DNA from: RGIG6353 sp964650465
GTDB taxonomy: Bacteria; Bacillota; Clostridia; Oscillospirales; SIG627
NCBI GenBank assembly: GCA_964650465.1
Contig: CAZYTA010000008.1
Span: 10,284 to 74,283, forward strand
DNA: 64,000 nt
Reading direction: 5' to 3'
How positions within the stretch are numbered: the stretch's first letter is position 1; every line of letters begins with the position of its first letter. The notes under the pieces were generated by a model, which was not told where the DNA came from, made no database searches, and was given only the letters and a program-made list of their open reading frames with translations. This document shows, piece by piece, positions 58,480 through 64,000 of this stretch. The position numbers and the translations under genes are program-made.

Positions 58480-60882
58480 TCATAACACTGTCGGAGAAGC
58501 ATCGAAGGAGCATTTTACATCCTTTGTATTAAAAGAATTCAGCACTGTGCGAAAAAGCTCTCTCGTGCGCTTATCGTTTTTGTATTTTACAACCAGCTTA
58601 CGTCTGAAGCTGTTTTTAAGCTTATACGGTACTGCATCAAAGGGACCGTAGGCAATAATTTTCACATCCGAAAAATCCCTTGCCAGAAGCCGTCCCACCT
58701 CTTCGTTGAGCTTTACCGATGCCTTGTCAAGCTCATTTTCGCTGTTTGATGTCAATATAAAGACACCGACTGTACAAAAAGGCGGAAATGTCAAAGCCCG
58801 TCTCAGCTCTATTTCACCTTCATAAAAGGAGTCATAGTCCTGAGTGGTGCAAAGCTCTATTACCTCATGGTGAGGATTCATTGTCTGTATTACGGCACTT
58901 CCCTTTTTCTTTCCTCTGCCTGCCCTGCCCACAACCTGAGTCATAAGAGAGAAGGTATGCTCATTGGCTCTGTAATCGGAGGAAAACAAAGACAGGTCAG
59001 CCATAATAACACCTACAAGAGTAACATCGGGAAAATTATGCCCCTTTGCCACCATCTGAGTGCCGATTAGAATATCGGCTTTATGTGAAGAAAAATCCTC
59101 GATAAGCTCATCGTGGGAAAGCTTTTTCCTTGTGGTATCGGCATCCATGCGCATAACTCTCGCCTGTGGGAAAAGAGTTTTCAACTCCTGCTCCAGCTTT
59201 TGGGTGCCGTATCCGCGGTACTGCATATGCTCCGACGAGCAAGACGGACATTTTGAAGGCGGTGACATGGAATAACCGCAATAGTGGCATACCAGCCTGT
59301 GAGCTTCCCCTGTTTGATGGAGAGTCATCGATACACTGCAATTGGGACAAGTGACAGCACTCTTGCAGTCACGGCAGGTCAAAAGCTTTTTCAAGCCCCG
59401 TCGGTTAACAAAAATTACTGCCTGCTCTCCCCTGTCAAGCGTTCTGTTCAGTCTTTCTTCAAGCTCGGCTCCCACAAGTCTGTCGGGAGACGAAACACCG
59501 TCATTCATTACATCAGCAATAACAACATCGGGAAGAATTGCTCCGCCGTAGCGTTTTTTTAAAGTTACAAGCTTATACTTGCCCTTTTTGGCGTTATAGA
59601 AGCTCTCCACATCGGGCGTTGCCGATGAAAGAAGCATCAACGCATCCGAGCTTGCACATATAAACCGTGCAATATCACGTGCGTGATATCTGGGTGTCAT
59701 ATCCGATTTGTAGCTGTCATCCTGCTCTTCATCAATTATCAGAAGTCCGAGATTTTTCACAGGGGCAAAGATTGCCGAGCGTGTTCCCAGCACTATGCTC
59801 TTTCTGCCCGACCTTATTGCCTCCCAGCTATCGTGGCGCTCACCCTTTGACATTCCCGAATGAATGACCGCAACCTTATCACCATAGCGTGAAAAGAGCA
59901 CCTCGGCACTTTGAGATGTAAGAGCTATTTCGGGGACAAGCATAATAACGCCCCGCCGATCAGCTGCCGCTTTGTCAATAAGAGACAGGATAACCGAGGT
60001 CTTTCCGCTTCCTGTTACACCGTATAAAAGTGCGGCACAGCCTTTTTGACTGTCAAGCATATCGGCAAGAGTATTATAGGCTTCCCTTTGTTCATCGGAT
60101 AAATTTATTTTAATTGGTGCTTGCGAAACATTGGGAACACTGTAGGCATTGCGCTCCACACTGTGAGCAAGTATTTCAATAAGACCTCTTTTTTGCAAAA
60201 AATTCAAGCCTGCACTGTCAATAGAATAGATTTCGTAAAGGCTTTTAACAGGCATTTCCTCAGTGCCGCACAGATGCGCCAGCAATGTGTTGTACTTTTC
60301 CTTGCTTTTTGCCCCCTTGAGTCTCTGTGCCCTTTCCTCCTCGGTCATTGGCACAGCCTTGGCGTATCTTTCTTTTTTCTCATTTATATGGCACAGCGCT
60401 TCTGTTTTTAAGATTACACAGCCCTTTTTGATATAGGGCGCAACACATTTTTTTGTCAGTCGAGAATCAAGGTAAACCTTTTCTTCTCTTTCAAGTCTTA
60501 ACTTCAGCTCCTCATTATCAAGGCTGTCAAAGCATTCTCCTTTTATAATATACTCTGCTGTGTCGATATCAAGTCCTGTGGGGAGCATAAGTCTTGCACA
60601 GTCACCGAAGGAAGCAAAAAATCGGTCAGACATAAACTGTGCCGTATCAAGCTGAGAGCCTGTCAGCACATATGGCTCTGGCAATGTAAAAAGTATTCTT
60701 TTCAGTCCTTCATCAGTGTCTGCGGGCTCAGAAGAAATAACAATACCGTACTGATGTCTGTCGGAGTTTCCGAAGGGCAATGCCGCTACACTTCCCGAAG
60801 CAAGCTCTTCATGGTACAGATAGCTGTAGGGACGGTCAAATGCTGTTGTAGCTGACATAAGTCTGACTGTTACCTTATACAT
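58480..60882 (-). CDS. priA: Primosomal helicase PriA
   Basis: An 800-residue helicase: N-terminal DNA-binding domain, Walker A GVTGSGKTSVI, DEEQ box IIDEEQDDSYK, two zinc sites in CRDCKSAVTCPNCS and CHYCGYSMSPPSKCPSC, and the C-terminal motifs GTQMVAKGHNFPDVTLVGV and TQVVGRAGRGKKKG. It restarts replication at stalled forks. It follows the membrane-protein gene by 16 bp and precedes def. Confidence 0.96.
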   Translation of the reverse strand: MYKVTVRLMSATTAFDRPYSYLYHEELASGSVAALPFGNSDRHQYGIVISSEPADTDEGLKRILFTLPEPYVLTGSQLDTAQFMSDRFFASFGDCARLMLPTGLDIDTAEYIIKGECFDSLDNEELKLRLEREEKVYLDSRLTKKCVAPYIKKGCVILKTEALCHINEKKERYAKAVPMTEEERAQRLKGAKSKEKYNTLLAHLCGTEEMPVKSLYEIYSIDSAGLNFLQKRGLIEILAHSVERNAYSVPNVSQAPIKINLSDEQREAYNTLADMLDSQKGCAALLYGVTGSGKTSVILSLIDKAAADRRGVIMLVPEIALTSQSAEVLFSRYGDKVAVIHSGMSKGERHDSWEAIRSGRKSIVLGTRSAIFAPVKNLGLLIIDEEQDDSYKSDMTPRYHARDIARFICASSDALMLLSSATPDVESFYNAKKGKYKLVTLKKRYGGAILPDVVIADVMNDGVSSPDRLVGAELEERLNRTLDRGEQAVIFVNRRGLKKLLTCRDCKSAVTCPNCSVSMTLHQTGEAHRLVCHYCGYSMSPPSKCPSCSSEHMQYRGYGTQKLEQELKTLFPQARVMRMDADTTRKKLSHDELIEDFSSHKADILIGTQMVAKGHNFPDVTLVGVIMADLSLFSSDYRANEHTFSLMTQVVGRAGRGKKKGSAVIQTMNPHHEVIELCTTQDYDSFYEGEIELRRALTFPPFCTVGVFILTSNSENELDKASVKLNEEVGRLLARDFSDVKIIAYGPFDAVPYKLKNSFRRKLVVKYKNDKRTRELFRTVLNSFNTKDVKCSFDASPTVL

Positions 60883-60898
60883 TTGACCACCTCCTGTT

Positions 60899-61624
60899 TC
60901 AGTCTGTTATTCTAACATCTACCTTGCTTCTGCGTGTGCGTATTCCGCCCACTGTTTTTCCAGCAACAACAAAGGAGTAAAGAAGCTCCTTTGTCTCGCT
61001 GTCATAAATGTCAAGGTAGACCTTATTTCCGCCCTCTGTAACTGTCTTTGTACTGTAGCTTACGTTTCCGTTTTCGTCAACGGTCTGCACTTTTTCCGTC
61101 TTTGTCTCACCGTCATCTACCTCAATGCCGGGAGCACATACTCTTATATATTTGTAGTCATAACGTGATTCGGTATAAAATTCCGTACCCTTCAATGTCA
61201 CGCCGGAAAGGTCCTCCTCAAAGAGTGATACTTTTTCTTCCGATTTTACGGTTTCATCGCTCTCTGTTACCCTTATTTTGAATTCAAAGGGTTTTTGATT
61301 CTCCTTTGTGTCAAAGGTGCTGATACGGTAACGCACAGTAAGCTGAAGCTCGGAGATAGGCTCAATGTAGTATATATTCTTTATCTGCAGCGTTCCCTCT
61401 TCATTTGTCCAGGATGTAGGCTGATAATTAAATAAAGGATAATCTATATCCAGATTTTCAAAATCCTTGTTTTCGGCAGATGTCAATATTATGTCATCAC
61501 TGATATCGGCATCACAAGATACAAAAATCCTTACAAATACCAAAAGATATACCAAAAAGCTGATTGTCAGCAATGTCCATTTAAATATTTTCCACGGAGT
61601 TATTTTTCTTTCCTTTTCTTCCAT
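60899..61624 (-). CDS. Membrane-anchored hypothetical protein at the head of the priA operon
   Basis: A 241-residue protein from the ATG at 61624 (GGGAG upstream; the frame eight codons longer lacks a site). It has a basic N-terminus, one TM helix (WTLLTISFLVYLLVFVRIFV) and an extracytoplasmic beta-rich domain of about 200 residues with several charged strands (KTEKVQTVDENGNVSYSTKTVT). No enzymatic motif. It is first in a ten-gene operon down to rsgA. Function unknown. Confidence 0.75.
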   Translation of the reverse strand: MEEKERKITPWKIFKWTLLTISFLVYLLVFVRIFVSCDADISDDIILTSAENKDFENLDIDYPLFNYQPTSWTNEEGTLQIKNIYYIEPISELQLTVRYRISTFDTKENQKPFEFKIRVTESDETVKSEEKVSLFEEDLSGVTLKGTEFYTESRYDYKYIRVCAPGIEVDDGETKTEKVQTVDENGNVSYSTKTVTEGGNKVYLDIYDSETKELLYSFVVAGKTVGGIRTRRSKVDVRITD

Positions 61625-61663
61625 AGCATTCTCCCTTGTAAAAGACATATATACTTAGTTTAT

Positions 61664-61692
61664 ATGATACCACAATTATGTGAATTTTTCAA
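61664..61692 (-). promoter_or_regulatory. Promoter of the priA operon
   Basis: On the minus strand TTGAAA (61692-61687), a 17-bp spacer and TATCAT (61669-61664). Confidence 0.75.
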
Positions 61693-61770
61693 CAGTTTTA
61701 CACAAAAAAGTGGCAAATCCTCGGATTGAGGTTTACAGGGTGAAGGCGATTTCAAACAAAAAACATTTAC

Positions 61771-61813
61771 AAAAAAAGACAGAAAAATCTCAAATCCGAG
61801 ATTCTTCTGTCTT
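61771..61813 (-). terminator. Terminator of the lipoprotein gene
   Basis: On the minus strand AAGACAGAA and TTCTGTCTT (with inner ATCTC/GAGAT) pair, followed by TTTTTG. It lies beyond repeat R11, which is therefore in the 3' untranslated region. Confidence 0.85.
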
Positions 61814-61825
61814 AATCTTTTTATC

Positions 61826-61920
61826 TCCTATGAAATTGCATTAAACCGGTCTCGCCGTTTTACTTTGTTGGTTTATTTATAAAGCAACGACAGGCGAGCA
61901 TTGTCAGCGGTCACTGACCG
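61826..61920 (-). repeat. Dispersed hairpin repeat, copy R11 (reverse)
   Basis: Read in repeat orientation: outer hairpin CGGTCA-G-TGACCG, inner CTCGCC with GGCGAG, end TTTAATGCAATTTCATAGG. It begins two bases past the lipoprotein stop at 61923. Confidence 0.9.
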
Positions 61921-61922
61921 AT

Positions 61923-62528
61923 TTACGGGAGTTCAAAATTTGTGGGGGAAACGTACCAGCCCTCACCTGTAATATAGAGCATTGTGAGCTTCTTGTTTTC
62001 CTGCTCCTCCATTACTCTTTGTTCGTTAAGGGCATCCCAGCCGAAGGTTACTACATCGTAGGTATATTCAGCCACCTTTTCGATAGTAGCGGGTGTCATA
62101 TAGCAATATGCCGAAAGGTCCTTGATAAGTGATGCCGCATCTTCCATTGCCAGCTCTGTATGGCTCATGTAATCATACTCAATTACAAACTCATAGCCCG
62201 AATACTTTTCGTCACGGTTAACATGGAGAGTGTAAGTTGCATTGTCAATAGCTTCCTGGAAGGTAGCATCGTCATATTCCAGCTCTTTCTGATATCCGTC
62301 TACAAACTCTGTAGGGAAAGCAAGAAGATAGTTGCCAAATCCGTCTTCTGTAAGAAGAGAGAAATAACAAGCCGCCGCATCTTCTACCGTATTGTCAAAA
62401 CGATGGTCGTATCCGGGTACTTCGTTTTGAATATCATTGGTGGTAACTGTTTCGTCGGGCTTATCCGAGCACGCCGCACATGTGAAGGTCAAAAGTGCCG
62501 CAAGTGCAATAAGTATTATCTTTTTCAT
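61923..62528 (-). CDS. Hypothetical lipoprotein
   Basis: A 201-residue secreted protein: MKKIILIALAALLTFTCAAC is a lipoprotein signal with an atypical lipobox (C-A-A-C), then an acidic mature part (VPGYDHRFDNTVEDAAACYFSLL). The rest resembles small NTF2-like or DUF-type lipoproteins with many Tyr and Glu; I do not recognise a named family. GAAAGGA precedes the ATG and overlaps the T-run of the rplT terminator, so it is either transcribed by read-through or from a promoter inside rplT. Confidence 0.7.
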   Translation of the reverse strand: MKKIILIALAALLTFTCAACSDKPDETVTTNDIQNEVPGYDHRFDNTVEDAAACYFSLLTEDGFGNYLLAFPTEFVDGYQKELEYDDATFQEAIDNATYTLHVNRDEKYSGYEFVIEYDYMSHTELAMEDAASLIKDLSAYCYMTPATIEKVAEYTYDVVTFGWDALNEQRVMEEQENKKLTMLYITGEGWYVSPTNFELP

Positions 62529-62542
62529 TTCATTTCCTTTCC

Positions 62543-62573
62543 AAAAAAGCCGTGACAGCGTATGTCACGGCTC
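62543..62573 (-). terminator. Terminator of infC-rpmI-rplT
   Basis: On the minus strand AGCCGTGACA pairs with TGTCACGGCT around TACGC, followed by TTTTTTGG. The ribosome site of the lipoprotein gene begins in the same bases. Confidence 0.9.
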
Positions 62574-62600
62574 AATTGTAAAACACTAAGTCTTGTTTAA

Positions 62601-62954
62601 TTAAAGAGCTGCCTTTGCCTTCTCAACGAGAGCTGCAAATGCATCCTTATCACTTACAGCAATCTCAGCAAGCATCTTTCTGTTAAGGTCGATACCAGCC
62701 TTCTTAAGACCGTTCATAAATCTTGAGTAGTTGATATCATTTACCTTACACTGTGCAGAGATACGGGTAATCCAAAGAGAACGGAAATCTCTCTTCTTGT
62801 TCTTTCTTCCTGCGAAAGCGTAGTTACCGCTCTTCATTACCTGCTGTTTAGCCATCTTGAAGTGCTTGCTCTTAGCACCCCAGTAACCCTTAGCCAGCTT
62901 CAGTACTTTATTTCTTCTCTTGCGAGTCATCATCGCGCGCTTTACTCTTGCCAT
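62601..62954 (-). CDS. rplT: 50S ribosomal protein L20
   Basis: A 117-residue basic protein, MARVKRAMMTRKRRNKVLKL onwards with SLWITRISAQCKVNDINYSRFMNGLKKAGIDLNRKMLAEIA: standard L20. In Firmicutes L20 binds the infC leader and represses the operon. It lies 36 bp after rpmI. Confidence 0.97.
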   Translation of the reverse strand: MARVKRAMMTRKRRNKVLKLAKGYWGAKSKHFKMAKQQVMKSGNYAFAGRKNKKRDFRSLWITRISAQCKVNDINYSRFMNGLKKAGIDLNRKMLAEIAVSDKDAFAALVEKAKAAL

Positions 62955-62990
62955 TTCTTGTTCCTCCTAAAATTATCTTTCTTTCAAACC

Positions 62991-63188
62991 TTATGCGTAG
63001 GGAAGAATAGTCTTGATGTTACGAGCTGTTGACTCGCTCATGTATCCTGCCTTACGAAGACTTCTGAGACGCTTTGAGGGCTTGTTGCCTGTCTTGTGGC
63101 GGCGTCCCATGTGGTTCATCTTCATCTTACCGCTCTTTGTAAGAGTAAATCTCTTTGCTGATGCCTTATGGCTCTTAATTTTTCCCAT
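62991..63188 (-). CDS. rpmI: 50S ribosomal protein L35
   Basis: A 65-residue basic protein (KIKSHKASAKRFTLTKSGKM, NHMGRRHKTGNKPSKRLRSLR), the standard L35. It lies 19 bp after infC and before rplT. Confidence 0.97.
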   Translation of the reverse strand: MGKIKSHKASAKRFTLTKSGKMKMNHMGRRHKTGNKPSKRLRSLRKAGYMSESTARNIKTILPYA

Positions 63189-63207
63189 AATTGTATCTCC
63201 TTATTAT

Positions 63208-63732
63208 TTATTTTGCGTCGTCTTTCTTAGGTGAAATAACCAGCGTCATATATCTGCCGTCAAGCGAGGGAGCTTTTTCGGCACCTCCGATATCAACAAG
63301 TTCTTCCTTGATACTTGCCATAAGGTCATATCCTCTGTCGGTATGATTCATCTCACGGCCCGAGAACACAATGGTTATCTTTACTTTGTTGCCGTCGGTC
63401 AAAAATCTCTTCGCATGGTTAAGCTTGGTATCGAAGTCATGCTTATCAATTCTGCACGAGAACTTGATTTCCTTAAGCTCTACCGTTGTGCGCTTTTTCT
63501 TGGACTCCTTTTCCTTCTTTGTCTTTTCGTAAAGGAACTTTCCGTAGTCCATTATCTTGCATACGGGAGGCTCTGCGTTGGGGGACATTTCAACCAAATC
63601 AAGCCCTGCCTCATGTGCGGCATTCAATGCTTCGTTTCGGCTGATGATACCCAACTGACTTCCGTCTGCTGCGATAACTCTGACCTTGTCTGCTCTTATT
63701 TCCTCGTTGATAAGAAGTTCTTTTGCGCTAAT
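63208..63732 (-). CDS. infC: Translation initiation factor IF-3, AUU start
   Basis: A 174-residue protein: LLINEEIRADKVRVIAADGSQLGIISRNEAL (N-domain), the lysine-rich linker, and C-domain KEIKFSCRIDKHDFDTKLNHAKRFL with SGREMNHTDRGYDLM. The start chosen is ATT at 63732, nine bases after GGAGGTG; no ATG, GTG or TTG fits at the N-terminus of the family, and the upstream in-frame ATG is inside the attenuator hairpin. An AUU start lets IF-3 discriminate against its own mRNA, as known from other bacteria. Confidence 0.93.
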   Translation of the reverse strand: MSAKELLINEEIRADKVRVIAADGSQLGIISRNEALNAAHEAGLDLVEMSPNAEPPVCKIMDYGKFLYEKTKKEKESKKKRTTVELKEIKFSCRIDKHDFDTKLNHAKRFLTDGNKVKITIVFSGREMNHTDRGYDLMASIKEELVDIGGAEKAPSLDGRYMTLVISPKKDDAK

Positions 63733-63871
63733 GTTAAAACACCTCCGAAAAAAATGTGCGGAGAAAAACTCTCCGCACAAAATACAAGGGCACTCCCCTA
63801 TTTGATTCTGTATTAACCGTGCCTTGCTCCTTGGCAGGCAGGTGAGAACGGAGTGTTCTTCTTCTTTTTAC
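63733..63871 (-). promoter_or_regulatory. infC leader with transcription attenuator
   Basis: About 140 nt of leader RNA. It ends in the hairpin TGTGCGGAG/CTCCGCACA (63755-63779) with TTTTTTT directly ahead of the infC ribosome site, which is an intrinsic terminator. Upstream, ACACTCC and GGGAGTG can pair as part of an alternative fold. This matches the L20-type leader of Firmicutes that ribosomal protein L20 controls by premature termination. Confidence 0.75.
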
Positions 63872-63877
63872 TCAAGA

Positions 63878-63906
63878 AGTATATCACAGGTTTTGTAATT
63901 TGTCAA
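63878..63906 (-). promoter_or_regulatory. Promoter of infC-rpmI-rplT
   Basis: On the minus strand TTGACA (63906-63901), a 17-bp spacer and TATACT (63883-63878). Confidence 0.9.
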
Positions 63907-63960
63907 TAGTTTTTTGCTTAGTTTTGCAAAAAAGCCGATTTTCCGAAAAAAACCGAAAAA

Positions 63961-64000
63961 GATGTCAGGTAGATGTCAGGTAAATGTCATTGTATGTCAT
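63961..64000. repeat. Short tandem repeat at the right edge
   Basis: The 11-mer GATGTCAGGTA occurs twice in tandem, followed by diverged AATGTCATTGT and ATGTCAT. It may continue past the window. Confidence 0.6.

Overview
The window looks like a chromosome segment of a spore-forming, low-to-mid GC Firmicute of class Clostridia, probably an anaerobic gut or plant-litter degrader. The evidence is a spoVM-like gene, a SCIFF ranthipeptide precursor with its radical SAM maturase (a hallmark of Clostridia), PrkC/PrpC Ser/Thr signalling, many consensus sigma-A promoters (TTGACA-17-TATAAT type), intracellular pectin- and fucoside-type glycosidases, and an infC-rpmI-rplT operon with a Firmicute-type leader. 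I cannot name a genus from the sequence.

Positions 1-16000 are an accessory region. It holds, from the left edge, a type I restriction-modification operon (partial hsdM, hsdR) behind a fused GmrSD-like nuclease gene; an autoregulated HTH-DUF3990 (ADP-ribosyltransferase-like) protein with a small partner, toxin-antitoxin-like; two excisionase-like helix-turn-helix proteins; an HNH protein; two back-to-back promoters that seem to drive structured RNAs, one ending in a tRNA-like domain with CCA; a frameshifted gene; and an RNA-repair locus made of rtcB, an SPFH/slipin gene, a tRNA-like RNA and a pair of WYL regulators.

Positions 16000-47500 hold metabolic and surface genes: lysC; an amino-acid ABC transporter; an operon of an FAD dehydrogenase, a membrane protein and a GH95-type glycosidase; a PLP gamma-lyase-like enzyme; a GH28 polygalacturonase with a perfect cre box on its promoter; a small membrane protein with spoVM; tRNA-Lys; the SCIFF operon with a decarboxylase; cca and coaW; an operon glyA-rarA-mscL-DUF2156-beta-helix; a two-component system; mtaB; an S1 protein; and two near-identical solute-binding lipoprotein genes.

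Positions 47500-64000 are core information-processing genes on the minus strand: ylxM-ffh-rpsP-khpA; a ten-gene operon from a membrane protein through priA-def-fmt-yugP-rsmB-rlmN-prpC-prkC-rsgA; a lipoprotein; and infC-rpmI-rplT, with infC starting at AUU.

A family of about 95-bp intergenic repeats (seven clear full-length copies, an eighth variant, a diverged copy and two 3' fragments) runs through the core part from 20 kb to 62 kb and is absent from the accessory region. Its terminal hairpin changes sequence between copies while keeping its pairing. One copy supplies the end of the spoVM reading frame. The repeat family, the tRNA-like RNAs around the RtcB locus and the divergent RNA pair at 8.3-8.85 kb are the parts most worth following up.
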